Of a stretch of DNA of 64,000 bases, positions 1-10,200 are shown piece by piece. Positions within the stretch are counted from its first letter, which is position 1, and every line of letters begins with the position of its first letter. The DNA lies in contig NZ_VFOL01000001.1 in the NCBI RefSeq assembly GCF_006716065.1, positions 1,612,001 to 1,676,000 of the forward strand, in the 5' to 3' direction. The position numbers and the translations under genes are program-made. Source of the stretch: Salinispora arenicola (GTDB taxonomy: Bacteria; Actinomycetota; Actinomycetes; Mycobacteriales; Micromonosporaceae). The notes under the pieces are model-generated. The model was not told the DNA's origin. It did not search any database and was given only the letters and a program-made list of their open reading frames with translations.

Positions 1-1892
1 AGGTGAAGATCCGCGGGTTCCGGGTCGAGCCGGGCGAGGTCGCGGCGGTGCTGCGGGCCCACCCCGCCGTCGGGGACGCTGCCGTCCTGGTCGACGGGGA
101 GGGAGAACGGCGTCGGCTGCTGGCATACCTGACGCCCCGGCCGGGCGCGTCGGCACCGACCCCGCAGGAACTGGCCGGCTACGCAGCCGATCGGCTCCCG
201 GCCCACCTCCGACCGGCGGCCTTCCTGATCCTGTCCACTCTGCCCCTGACCCGTAGCGGCAAGATCGACCGGCGGGCACTGCCCCGACCGGAACCGCCCG
301 CAGCTCGGCCCGTTACCGCCGTGACCGATCCGGTCCAGGTGCGACTGGCGGCCCTCTGGGCCGAGCTGCTCGGTAGCGCACCTTCCACCCCGGACGACGA
401 CTTCTTCGCGCTGGGCGGGAACTCGCTGCTCGCCACCCGGCTGACCTTCGTCGTCGCCGACCGGTTCGGGGTCGACCTGCCGGTACGTGTCGTCTACGAG
501 CACCCAACGCTCGCCCGGCTCGCCGGCGTCCTCGGTGAGCACCCCGAAGCGCGGCCGGTGAGCACCGGGGTGACCCGTCGAGACCGGGCTGGCTACCGGT
601 CGCCTGCGACCACGGACGCCATGGCCCGCCAACCGGCCCGTTCGGGCGACGAACCCGGCTCACGGTGGCACTGGGCCCCCACCCGGGCCCCGGCCGCAGA
701 CCCGGGTCGTTCCGAACCCGACGGCACTCTCTCCGCGGACCTCGCCGAGAGCCTCCGGCCGGCGCTCAGCCTGCTGTTGGACAGCGTCAGCTGGTTCACC
801 TCCGCCGCGTTGGCGCTGGTTCGACGGACCGCCGTGGAGCGCTACCGCGACCTGGCGGCCCGCACCGGATCGCCGACGGTCGCCTTCGTCGACTTCTGGC
901 ACGGGAACAGCGACCTGTTCGTGGATCCGCCGGTGAAGCTGCTCACCCCACTCGTGCGGGGGTTGCAGGACCGCTGGGCGCGGATCCTGCCCGACGCGGT
1001 CGGCCACCGGGTCACCGCCACCTCGGCCGAGCTGGGGGACCGGGTGGCCGAGGCGTTTGCCGCACCCCGACCCGGCTGGATCGGCGCCCACCAGCACAGC
1101 CTGGACGTATTTCTGGCCGCCGACGGGCTGGACGTACTTCTGGCCGCCGACGGGCCGGAGGCGGTCGCCCGGGGAGACGTCCAGGGGGTGATCGGCGGGG
1201 TGCACCCGGGGTTGACCACCCTGCGCTCGGCGCTCCTCGTCACCGGTCGGGACGCCCGGCTGGTCTTTGGTCGCGACAACTGTGGCCCCGAGCCGGCCAC
1301 GACGCTGCCGGTCGGCGACTGTGTTCTCGGCCCGGTCGACGGCGTGTTGACCGTCAGCAGCCGGGGCGGACGCGACCGGCTACCGCTGACCGAGGTCCTC
1401 AAAGAGCCACTGCTGCGGCATCTGGCGCGGCGTTTCGACATCCGCCGCCCAGCCGAGCATCAGCCTCGGATCACCATCGACCGAGTGGTGCTGGCCCGCG
1501 AGAGCTGGCGTTTCACCGCCACCGGGCTGGGCTTCGCCACGCTGACCGGCCAGGGCGACCGGTTCCGTCGCGTCCAGCGGTGGCAGCACGAACACGGGCT
1601 GCCCCGGCATCTGTTCGGGTGGACCCCGATGGAGGAGAGGCCGTTCTCCCTCGACCTCACCAGCCCCGCCTCGGTTGACGTCCTGGCCGGTGCCCTGCGG
1701 CGCGCCGCCGACCACGACCCGGCCGCCACGCTGCGTTTCAGTGAGCCTCTGCCAGGACCGGAGCACGCCTGGCTCACCGATGGGCAGGGCCGGCAGCGCA
1801 CGGTGCCGCTGCGCCTCGTCGCCGTCGACACTCGCACCCCGGACGCCGACCGGCGGACGGACCGACGACACCGCAGTCAGGCGGAGGTATGA
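1..1892 (+). CDS. NRPS fragment: A (C-terminal part)-PCP-LanB-like domain; 5' end outside window
   Basis: The reading frame is open from the window edge, so this is the 3' part of a longer gene. Residues 2-20 carry the adenylation A8 motif (KIRGFRVEPGEV) and residues 83-93 the A10 motif (SGKIDRRALP). A carrier protein follows with FFALGGNS, whose Ser at about residue 141 would take phosphopantetheine. After a Pro/Arg-rich linker (about 180-245) the last 380 residues do not resemble any NRPS domain. They match what I know of the N-terminal (aminoacyl-tRNA-dependent) domain of lantibiotic dehydratases: a VDFWHG block, a 'vARGDvqgViGgvHPGl' block, ITIDRVVLARESWRF, RWQHEHGLPRHLF and a final SEPLPGPEHAWL...LRLVAVD stretch. 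Only the second half of that LanB domain appears to be present. The stop overlaps the next NRPS gene by 4 bp. The A-PCP assignment is certain; the LanB assignment is from motif memory and fairly confident; its role is inference. Confidence 0.85.
   Translation, partial: VKIRGFRVEPGEVAAVLRAHPAVGDAAVLVDGEGERRRLLAYLTPRPGASAPTPQELAGYAADRLPAHLRPAAFLILSTLPLTRSGKIDRRALPRPEPPAARPVTAVTDPVQVRLAALWAELLGSAPSTPDDDFFALGGNSLLATRLTFVVADRFGVDLPVRVVYEHPTLARLAGVLGEHPEARPVSTGVTRRDRAGYRSPATTDAMARQPARSGDEPGSRWHWAPTRAPAADPGRSEPDGTLSADLAESLRPALSLLLDSVSWFTSAALALVRRTAVERYRDLAARTGSPTVAFVDFWHGNSDLFVDPPVKLLTPLVRGLQDRWARILPDAVGHRVTATSAELGDRVAEAFAAPRPGWIGAHQHSLDVFLAADGLDVLLAADGPEAVARGDVQGVIGGVHPGLTTLRSALLVTGRDARLVFGRDNCGPEPATTLPVGDCVLGPVDGVLTVSSRGGRDRLPLTEVLKEPLLRHLARRFDIRRPAEHQPRITIDRVVLARESWRFTATGLGFATLTGQGDRFRRVQRWQHEHGLPRHLFGWTPMEERPFSLDLTSPASVDVLAGALRRAADHDPAATLRFSEPLPGPEHAWLTDGQGRQRTVPLRLVAVDTRTPDADRRTDRRHRSQAEV
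1101..1154 (+). repeat. 27-bp tandem duplication inside the LanB-like domain
   Basis: Two adjacent 27-bp units (1101-1127 and 1128-1154) differ at a single base (t at 1110, c at 1137). They encode LDVFLAADG followed by LDVLLAADG. The unit is a multiple of three, so the frame is kept and nine residues are duplicated. Confidence 0.95.
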
Positions 1893-4800
1893 CCACCGAG
1901 ACCTACATCCTGCCGTCGTCGTCCTCCCAGCGGCGACTGTGGATGATCGATCAACTGGCGCCGGGGGCGGTGACCTACCACATCGCCTGGGCGGTCGAGC
2001 TGACCGGCCCGCTCGACGTGGCCGCGCTGGAGTCCACGCTGAGCTGGCTGGTCGACCGGCACGAGACCCTACGGACCCACTTCACCTCGGTCGACGGAGA
2101 ACCGGCCCAGGTGGTCGTACCGGCCGCGCCGGTCCGGCTGCCCATCGTGGACGCCGGCTCCGACGACGCCTGGCCGGCGCTGGTGGACGAAGCCGCCCGG
2201 GAGCCCTTCGACCTGGCGACTGGCCCGTTGGCCCGGTTCGGACTCGTCCGGCGCAGCCGCGGGAAGCACGTGCTCACCATCGTGGTGCACCACAGTCTCG
2301 CCGACGGCTGGTCGTTCGGGATCCTCTTCCGTGAGCTGGCCGCCGGGTACGCGGCGGCGGTCGCCGGCAGCCACCCCGACCTGCCCGCACCCGAGGTGCA
2401 GTACGCGGACTTCGCGGTCTGGCAGCGGGAGCAGGCCGGCCGCGGCGCCTTCGAGGCCGACGTCGACTTCTGGCACGCCGAGTTGGCCGGCGCCCCGACC
2501 CTGCTCGACCTCCCCGCCGACCGGCCCCGCCCGGCCGAGCAGTCCGACGCCGGCGGCGAGGTGGTCTTCGACGTCCCCGACGAGCTGACCGCGCGGCTGC
2601 GGGCGAGCCGGGACGGCACCCTGTTCACCCGGCTCCTGGCCGGCTTCCAGACCCTGCTGCACCGGCTGACCGGGGCCGACGACCTGCTGGTAGCGGTCCC
2701 GGTGGCCGGACGCACCCGGCCGGAGACCCGGAACGTGGTGGGCTTCTTCGCCAACACCCTCGCCCTGCGGGCACGCTTCACCGGCCGGCCCGACTTCACC
2801 GAGATCCTCGCCCAGGCCCGAGCCTCGACCACCGCCGCACAGACCCGGCAGGACGTGCCCTTCGACCGGATCGTCGACCGGCTCGCCCCGACCCGTAGCC
2901 TCGCCCACAACCCCCTGGTGCAGGTGATGTTCGCCCTCGACGAGCCACCGCCGGAGGCCACCTCGGCCGGGCTGCGGATCACCCCCCGGCTCTGGGAGAA
3001 CGGCACGGTCAAGTTCGACCTCACCCTCACCGTGGAGGACCGCCCCGACGGGCTGCGCGGGCGCCTCACCTACCGCACCGATCGCTACGAGGCGAACCGG
3101 ATTCGCCGCGTCGCGCAGCGGTATCTCACCCTGCTCACCGCCGCCCTCGACCGGCCCGGCACCCCCGTCGGCGAGCTGCCCCTGCTCGATCCGGCCGAAC
3201 GCGAGCAGATCCTGCGGGACGGCAACGACACCGAGCTGCCCCTGCCCGATGTGGCCAGCATCAGTGACCTGCTCGACCGGTTTCCGCCGGCCGAACCGGA
3301 CGCGGTCGCGGTCACCGGCCCGGACGGCACCCTGCGCCACCAGGACCTCGCCGCTCGCGTCAACCGCCTCGCCCACCTACTCCGCGCCCATGGCGTCGGC
3401 CCGGACGTGCCGGTCGGGCTCTGCCTTGGCCGGAGCACCGACCTGCCGGCCGCGCTCCTCGCCGTCTGGCGCGCCGGCGGTGGGTACCTGCCGCTCGACC
3501 CGACGTTGCCGGCCGGCCGGCTGGCCACCATGCTGGCCGACGCGGCCCCGCCGGTGCTCCTCACCGACTCCGCCGGGACGACCGTCCTCGGCGATGCCGT
3601 CGCCGCGGCCGGCACCACCCCGGTGGTGCTCCGGGTCGACCAGCTCGACCCGGCCCTGCCGACCGACCCGCCGCCGGTCGCCGGCCATCCGGACGGGCTC
3701 GCCTACCTGCTCTACACCTCCGGCTCCACCGGCACGCCCAAGGGCGTCGTGGTCACCCACCGCTCGGTGGTCAACCACCTGGTCGGCTGTCACCGGCTGT
3801 TCGGGCTCACACCCGAGGACCGGGTCGCGGCGATCACCACCCCGGCCTTCGACATCTCCGTGGTCGAGCTGGTGCTGCCGCTGCTGGCCGGGGCGCGCGT
3901 CGACGTCCTGGACGCGGCAACCGCCCGGGACGCGACCTTGCTGCGGGCCGCCTGCGAGGCGCGGGGGGTCACCGTCGTCCAGGCCACCCCGGCGAGTTGG
4001 CGGATGCTGGTCACCGCAGCCGGCGTACCAGCCGGGGTGCGGTTGCGGATCAGCGGCGGCGAGGCGCTGACCCGCGACCTGGCCGACGCGTTGCGCACCG
4101 ACGGGGCTCGGGTCGTCAACGGGTACGGACCGTCGGAGACGACCGTCTACTCCTCGGCTGGAGTGGTGGGGGAAAGCGGCCCGGTCGACCTGGGGCGTCC
4201 CCTCGCCAACACCCGGATTCAGCTGCTCGACCCCGCCGGCGAGCCAGTCCCGGACGGTGTGGTCGGAGAGATCCACATCGGCGGCACTGGAGTGGCGCGG
4301 GGCTACCACGGTGACCCTGGCCGGACCGCGGCCCGATTCCGCCCCGACCCGTTCAGCCCGATCCCCGGCGGTCGGCTCTACGCCACCGGCGACCTGGCCC
4401 GAAGGCTCCCGGACGGGCGTCTCGACTACCACGGCCGCGCCGATCAACAGGTCAAGGTGCGTGGATTCCGGATCGAGCTCGGCGAGATCGAGTCGGTGCT
4501 GCGCGACCAGCCCGGCATTCGGGATGCGATGGTGACCACCTGGGGAACGGGCGGCGATGTGCGGCTCGCCGCGTACGCGGTCACCGAACCGGCCGCCGCC
4601 GACCCGGCATCGGTCTGGCCGGCGCTCCGTACCGGCCTGGCCCGGCGGCTGCCGGAGTACATGGTGCCGGCCACCCTGGTCCTGCTCGACGTGCTGCCCC
4701 GCACCGCGAGCGGCAAGCTGGACCGGCGGGCGCTGCCCGAGCCGACCTGGCGCGAGACCACCGGTAGCGGCCCGACCGCCCCTCGCACCCCGGCTGAGGA

Positions 4801-5140
4801 GCAACTCGCCACGCTCTGGCAGGACGTGCTCGGCCGTACCGACGTCGGCGTGCACGACAACTTCTTCGCCCTCGGTGGACACTCACTCACCGCGACCCGG
4901 CTGATCGCCCGTATCCGGACCACCTTCGGGGTCGACCTGACGCTGCGGAGCCTCTTCGCCGCGCCCACCGTCGCCGAGCTCGCCGTCGAGGTCGCCGCCA
5001 CCGCGGATTCCCGCGGCGCGCCCCACCGGATCGGTCCCGCCGTCACCACCCCAGAGGACCTGCTCGCCTCGCTCGACGACCTCTCCGACCGTGAGGTCGA
5101 CGAGCTCCTGGACAGTCTGATCGCCGAGGAGGGCGTATGA
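1889..5140 (+). CDS. NRPS module C-A-PCP
   Basis: A 1083-residue single extension module. The condensation domain (about 1-440) has the active-site HHSLADG near residue 134. The adenylation domain (about 455-955) has YTSGSTGTPKG near 607, NGYGPSE near 743 and KVRGFRIELGEIE near 856. The carrier protein (about 965-1035) has FFALGGHS. There is no epimerisation, methylation or thioesterase domain, so the chain must pass to another protein. Hand alignment to the GrsA-Phe pocket gives the ten-residue code D-I-V-Q-I-G-G-V-Y-K. This is loosely glycine-like but not a clear match, so I do not name a substrate. The ATG overlaps the upstream stop (ATGA), and its own stop overlaps the monooxygenase start, indicating translational coupling. 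Confidence 0.97.
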   Translation: MTTETYILPSSSSQRRLWMIDQLAPGAVTYHIAWAVELTGPLDVAALESTLSWLVDRHETLRTHFTSVDGEPAQVVVPAAPVRLPIVDAGSDDAWPALVDEAAREPFDLATGPLARFGLVRRSRGKHVLTIVVHHSLADGWSFGILFRELAAGYAAAVAGSHPDLPAPEVQYADFAVWQREQAGRGAFEADVDFWHAELAGAPTLLDLPADRPRPAEQSDAGGEVVFDVPDELTARLRASRDGTLFTRLLAGFQTLLHRLTGADDLLVAVPVAGRTRPETRNVVGFFANTLALRARFTGRPDFTEILAQARASTTAAQTRQDVPFDRIVDRLAPTRSLAHNPLVQVMFALDEPPPEATSAGLRITPRLWENGTVKFDLTLTVEDRPDGLRGRLTYRTDRYEANRIRRVAQRYLTLLTAALDRPGTPVGELPLLDPAEREQILRDGNDTELPLPDVASISDLLDRFPPAEPDAVAVTGPDGTLRHQDLAARVNRLAHLLRAHGVGPDVPVGLCLGRSTDLPAALLAVWRAGGGYLPLDPTLPAGRLATMLADAAPPVLLTDSAGTTVLGDAVAAAGTTPVVLRVDQLDPALPTDPPPVAGHPDGLAYLLYTSGSTGTPKGVVVTHRSVVNHLVGCHRLFGLTPEDRVAAITTPAFDISVVELVLPLLAGARVDVLDAATARDATLLRAACEARGVTVVQATPASWRMLVTAAGVPAGVRLRISGGEALTRDLADALRTDGARVVNGYGPSETTVYSSAGVVGESGPVDLGRPLANTRIQLLDPAGEPVPDGVVGEIHIGGTGVARGYHGDPGRTAARFRPDPFSPIPGGRLYATGDLARRLPDGRLDYHGRADQQVKVRGFRIELGEIESVLRDQPGIRDAMVTTWGTGGDVRLAAYAVTEPAAADPASVWPALRTGLARRLPEYMVPATLVLLDVLPRTASGKLDRRALPEPTWRETTGSGPTAPRTPAEEQLATLWQDVLGRTDVGVHDNFFALGGHSLTATRLIARIRTTFGVDLTLRSLFAAPTVAELAVEVAATADSRGAPHRIGPAVTTPEDLLASLDDLSDREVDELLDSLIAEEGV

Positions 5141-6501
5141 ATAGGCGCAGAGAACGTGTGGTCGTCGTCGGGGCCGGATTGGCCGGCTCACTCGCCGCGC
5201 TCTACCTCGCCCGTCAGGGCCACGAGGTGGACATCTTCGAGCGACGTCCCGACCCTCGTTCCGCGCTGGCCGGCCCGGAGGGCCGGTCGATAAACCTGGG
5301 GCTCTCCGCCCGGGGCATGCGGGCACTGGACGGGGTGGGACTCCTCGCCGACGTGCTCAAGCACAGCGTGCCGATGCGCGACCGGGTGGTGCACTCGCCG
5401 GACGGCGGGGTGCGCGCCCAGCCGTACGGGGTACGCGAGCACGAGATTCTCCACTCGGTACTTCGGGAGGAGCTGATCTCACTGGTCGTGTCCGCCGCCG
5501 AGGCCGAACCGGGGGTGCGGTTCCACTTCGACAGCCTCCTGACCAGCCTGGATCGGGAGACCGGCACGGTGCGCGTCGCGCCCACCGCCGGCGGCGAGGC
5601 GAGCACGGTCACCGCGGACCTGGTCGTCGGTGCGGACGGGGTCTTCTCCACCGTCCGGCAGCAGATGCAGCACGGGCTGCGCGCCAACTACGCGCAGGAC
5701 TTCCTCCCCTGGGGGTACAAGGAGCTGACCATCCCGGTCGGCACCGATGGTCAGCCTCGGGTCCGGCTGGAGGCGCTGCACGTCTGGCCCGGCCACGAGG
5801 CGCTGATGGTCGCCCACCCCAACCGGGACGGCTCGCTGACCTGCACGCTTTTCATGGCGCACGAGGGGCCGGTGAGCTTCGCCGCCCTCGACACCCCGGC
5901 GGCGGTATGGGACTTCTTCCGCCGGCGCTTCCCCGACGCGGAGGAGCTGATGCCCGACCTGGTTCGGGAGATCACCGAGCATCCGGTCGGGCACCTGGTC
6001 ACCGTTCGCACTGCCCCCTGGCGGTACGCGGACCGGGTGGTGCTGATCGGGGATGCCGCGCACGCCGTCTACCCGTTCTACGGCCAGGGCATGAACTCGG
6101 CTTTCGAGGACTGTGTGGTCCTCGACGAGTGTCTTACCGCCCACCCCGACCGCGCCGCCGCCCTGGCCGCGTACGAGGCGGCCCGGAAGCCGCACACCGA
6201 CGTGCTCGCCGACCTGTCCACCGCCAACTTCGAGGACCTGCGGGATCGGGTGCACCGGCTCGGGTACAGCGCCTCCGCTGCCGCCGACCGGCTGCTCGCC
6301 CGGCTGCTACCGCAACGGTGGGTACCGCTGTACGCCATGGTCGCGCACACCACCATCCCGTACGCCGACGCGCTGGCCCGCGCCAACCGTCAGGACCGCA
6401 TCCTACGCCGGGCCGGTGCCGGGCTCACCCTGGCCGCCGGCCTTGCCGCCACTGCCGCCGCCCTGCGCGTCGGCCGTCGTCGTCGCGCGGCCCGGCGGTG
6501 A
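5137..6501 (+). CDS. Kynurenine 3-monooxygenase-like FAD-dependent hydroxylase
   Basis: A 454-residue flavoprotein monooxygenase. The N-terminal GAGLAGSLAALYLARQGHEVDIFERR is an FAD-binding Rossmann motif. GRSINLGLSARG at about residue 48, followed by a VPMRDRVVH segment, is diagnostic of kynurenine 3-monooxygenase among group A hydroxylases. The second FAD motif is GDAAHAVYPFYGQGMNSAFEDC at about 304. The C-terminus (about 425-450) is hydrophobic then Arg-rich and could be a membrane tail, as in eukaryotic KMO. KMO converts L-kynurenine to 3-hydroxykynurenine using NADPH and O2. Its position inside the NRPS operon, overlapping both neighbours by 4 bp, suggests it makes or tailors an aryl building block. 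Free kynurenine versus a PCP-bound substrate cannot be decided from sequence. Confidence 0.9.
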   Translation: MNRRRERVVVVGAGLAGSLAALYLARQGHEVDIFERRPDPRSALAGPEGRSINLGLSARGMRALDGVGLLADVLKHSVPMRDRVVHSPDGGVRAQPYGVREHEILHSVLREELISLVVSAAEAEPGVRFHFDSLLTSLDRETGTVRVAPTAGGEASTVTADLVVGADGVFSTVRQQMQHGLRANYAQDFLPWGYKELTIPVGTDGQPRVRLEALHVWPGHEALMVAHPNRDGSLTCTLFMAHEGPVSFAALDTPAAVWDFFRRRFPDAEELMPDLVREITEHPVGHLVTVRTAPWRYADRVVLIGDAAHAVYPFYGQGMNSAFEDCVVLDECLTAHPDRAAALAAYEAARKPHTDVLADLSTANFEDLRDRVHRLGYSASAAADRLLARLLPQRWVPLYAMVAHTTIPYADALARANRQDRILRRAGAGLTLAAGLAATAAALRVGRRRRAARR

Positions 6502-7241
6502 TTGCGGTGCTGACTCACCCGTCCCACCCCGAGCAGGTCCTCTTCACCGAGCCCGACCTACGCACCGACCCGCTGCACCCACTGTTGGTCGGAGTGGTCG
6601 ACCAGGCGCGGGCCGTGCTCGCCTGGGCTCGTGAGTACCTCTGTGCACCCCACCCCGAGCTGGGCCGCAAGGGCCCGGTCTGTCCGTACGCCCAGGGTTC
6701 CCTGGACCGGGACACCTTCTACCTGGCTGTGCACCGTGGGGACACCGTCGACGAGGCCGAGCTGGACAAGGTGCTCGCCGGCTACCGGGAGTGGTTCCAC
6801 CACCTGGAACCTCTCACCGGGCCGTCCGCCCAGTTCAAGACGATCCTGCTGACTCTCCCCGACCTTCCTGCCGACCTGGCCCGGCAGATCGTGGACCAGA
6901 CGCAGCTACGGCTCAAGCCGAACTACACCGAGCAAGGGCTCATGCTCGGGGAGTTCCACGATGGGCCGCCGGCCAAGGGTGGCCTGTGGAACACCGACTT
7001 CCGACCGCTGCACAGCCCAGTTCCGATGCTGGTGGTCCGGCACATGGTCGCCAGTGACCTGCCGTTCCTCGCCGACGACCCGGTGACCCTCGCCGGTTAT
7101 CTGCGGTACTTCGGGCGTTCGGGGCCGGCCTCGCTGCGCGGGCAGGTCGCGGCTGCTGCCCAACGGCACGGCCTGCCGATGCCCGAACCCATCACCGACG
7201 TCGGGATCCTGCGCCCGAACACGAACCAGGGGGTTCGATGA
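6498..7241 (+). CDS. DUF6875-like conserved protein of the NRPS operon
   Basis: A 247-residue protein starting at GTG 6498 (GTGA overlap with the monooxygenase stop) and ending in an ATGA overlap with the next NRPS gene. It has a conserved-looking HPELGRKGPVCPYAQ block near residue 52, with a Cys and a nearby His-Pro, and later KPNYTEQGLMLGEFH and SPVPMLVVRHMVASDLPFL. I recall this pattern from the family annotated DUF6875 in actinomycete biosynthetic loci; that is recollection, not a search result. No signal peptide or membrane segment is visible. Its placement between KMO and an NRPS module implies a role in supplying or modifying the aryl unit, but no reaction can be assigned. Confidence 0.85.
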   Translation: MIAVLTHPSHPEQVLFTEPDLRTDPLHPLLVGVVDQARAVLAWAREYLCAPHPELGRKGPVCPYAQGSLDRDTFYLAVHRGDTVDEAELDKVLAGYREWFHHLEPLTGPSAQFKTILLTLPDLPADLARQIVDQTQLRLKPNYTEQGLMLGEFHDGPPAKGGLWNTDFRPLHSPVPMLVVRHMVASDLPFLADDPVTLAGYLRYFGRSGPASLRGQVAAAAQRHGLPMPEPITDVGILRPNTNQGVR

Positions 7242-10200
7242 CGACCGCCGACTCCACCGCACCCGCCAGCGGCGGCAAACGCGCCCTGCTGGCCAGGCTT
7301 CTCACCGAACGGGCCCAGGCGCCCCGCAGCTACCCGGTGTCTTTCGGCCAACAGCGGCTGTGGTTCCTGGACCGATTCACCGGGGGCATCCCGGTCTACA
7401 ACATCCCGGTCGCCTTCCAGGTGCACGGGCCACTGGACGTCGCGGCGCTGCGCACCGCACTGACCACGCTCGTCAACCGGCACGCGGCGCTGCGCACCAC
7501 GTTCAGCGAATCCGGCGGCGAACCAGTGCAGGTGGTCCGACCGACCGGCGAGGTGGACCTCACCGAGATCGACCTGACCGGGCTGCCGGTGGATCGGCGT
7601 GAGGTCGAGGCCACCCAGCTGGTCCGAGAGCACGCCGGGCAACCGTTCGACCTGGCCGAAGGCCCGCTGCTGCGGGTGGCGGTGATCCGGACCGACGCGG
7701 ACCGGTTCCACGTGGCGTTCTGCGTACACCACATCGTCTTCGACGCCTGGTCGGTCGGGGTGCTCTTCCGGGAGTTGGAGACCGCGTACGCGGCCGCGTT
7801 GGCGGGTACCCCCGCCAACCTGCCCGACCTGCCCACGCAGTACGCCGATTTCACCGTCTGGCAGCGGGACCGGCTCGCCGGCGACGCGCTGCGCCGACAG
7901 CTCGATCACTGGGTGGCGCACCTGCGGGGGGCGCCGGCCCTGCTCAGCCTTCCCACCGACCGGCCCCGACCGGCCAACCGCTCGTATCGGGGCGCCTGCC
8001 ACTACGTCACGGTCCCGGCGGCGGCCGTCCGACGGGTCGAGGAGTTCAACCAGGACGCCGGGGTCACCATGTTCATGACCCTGCTCGCCGTCTTCCAGGC
8101 TGTGCTGTCCCGACACAGTGGGCAGGACGACATCGTGATCGGCGCACCGGTCGCCGGCCGGGAGCATCCCGACCTGGAGCGGCTGGTTGGCTTCTTCGTC
8201 AACACGCTCGCCCTGCGGGTGTCGTCCGCCGGCTCCCCGTCGCTACGGCAACTCGTCGACCGGGTGCGGGAGGTCACCCTCGCCGGTCTCGGCAACGCCG
8301 AGGTGCCGTTCGAGAAGGTGGTCGAGGAACTGCAGCCGGCACGTAGCCTGGCCCACGCACCGATCTTCCAGGCCCAGCTGATCCTGCAGAACGCACCGCA
8401 TAACGCCTTTCGTCTCAGCGGCTGCACGACCACCTCGCTGCGGGTCGACAGCGGCACGGCCAAGTTCGACCTCACTCTCGCCGGTGAGATGACCGCCGAG
8501 GGCGCCCTGCGGTTGGCCTTCGAGTACGACACCGAACTGTTCGATGCCGCCACGGTCGACCGGCTGGCCCGGCACCTGTGCACCCTGCTGGACGCGGCGG
8601 TCACCGAGCCGGATCGTCCCCTGACGCGGTTCCCGCTGCTCAGCGGAGTGGATCGGTGGCGTGCCGTGGTCGAGTGGAATCAGACCGACCGGGGTACGTT
8701 GCCGGTCGACACCATCCTGGACCTGCTTCCCACCGACCCCGCCGAGCCCGGCGCCCCGCCTGCCGTCACCGGTCCGGACGGGCACCTGGACCGGGCCGGG
8801 CTGCACCGGCGGGCCGGGCAGATCGCCCGGCAACTGCTCGCCGCCGGCGTCGCCCCGGATACCCCGGTGGGTATCTGCCTGGACCGCGGGGTCGACATGG
8901 TCGCCGCGGTGCTCGGCGTGTGGCGGGCCGGGGCCGGCTACCTACCACTCGACCCCACCCTGCCCCCCGAGCGGCTGCGCCACCTGCTCGCCGACTCCGG
9001 CACCCGGGTCGTGCTGACCCACCAGGCGGTCGTCGCGCGGCTCGGCCCGGCGCTGGAGGGCTCGGTGACGATGCTGCTCGACGATGCCACCGATGTCCCC
9101 GGCCCGGACGAGCCACTCCCGGCGGTCCCGGCGCATCCGGACGGGCTGGCGTACCTGATCTACACCTCGGGTTCGACCGGCCAACCGAAAGGGGTCGCGG
9201 TCCCACACCGCAGCGTGACCAACCTCGTTGCCTCCTTCCACGACGACCTGGACCTGACGCCCGAGGACCGGTTCGCCGCGGTCACCACCCTGTCGTTCGA
9301 CATCTCGGTGCTGGAACTGCTGGTGCCGCTGCTGCTGGACGTCCCGCTGCTGGTCGTGGGCGCCGACGAGGTCGGCGACGGTCCGGCCCTGCGTCGCCGG
9401 CTCACCGAAGCGGGGATCACCGCCATGCAGGCCACCCCGGCGACGTGGCGGCTGCTGCTGGCGTCCGGTGGTGTACCGCCGACGCTGCGGCTACGCCTCT
9501 GCGGCGGCGAGGCCCTACCCCGGGACCTCGCCGACGCGCTACAGGCCGACGGTGCGGCCCTGTGGAACTGCTACGGGCCCACCGAAACCACCGTCTGGTC
9601 CGCGGCGACCCCCGTGGCGCCTGCCCCGGCCACGGTGGACCTCGGTAAACCGATCGCCAACACCCGGATCTACCTCCTCGACGAGGTCTACCAGCCGGTG
9701 CCGGTGGGCGTGGTGGGAGAAATCCACATCGGCGGGTCCGGTGTGGTGCGCGGATACCACAGTCGACCTGGCCTGACCGCCGGTCGGTTCGTCCCCGACC
9801 CGTTCGCCGACCAGCCCGGCGCCCGGCTCTACGCCACCGGTGACCTGGCCCGGCAGCGCGCCGACGGCCGGCTGGAGTTTCTTGGCCGCACCGACCACCA
9901 GGTCAAGGTGCGCGGGTTCCGGATCGAGTTGGGTGAGATCGAAGCCCTGCTCCGTGGCCACGATCTGGTCGCGGACGCGGTGGTCGGCACCTGGGCCGGC
10001 GGGGACGGCGACACCCGCCTGGTGGCGTACGCCGTGCCGACGCACGGTGTCGACCCGGACTCCCTCGCCGACCAGGTCCGTGCCGACCTGGCCGGCCGGC
10101 TGCCCGAGTACATGCTTCCCGCTGCCCTGGTGCCGTTGACCGCGCTGCCCCTCAACGACAACGGCAAGGTCGACCGGAACGCCCTGCCTACCCCCCAGTG

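Noticed and set aside
3377..4882. Long reverse-strand open frame (501 codons) opposite the first C-A-PCP gene
   Set aside because: Antisense shadow caused by high GC at third codon positions; the forward strand encodes clear NRPS motifs throughout and the reverse product is Arg/Gly-rich without any family pattern.
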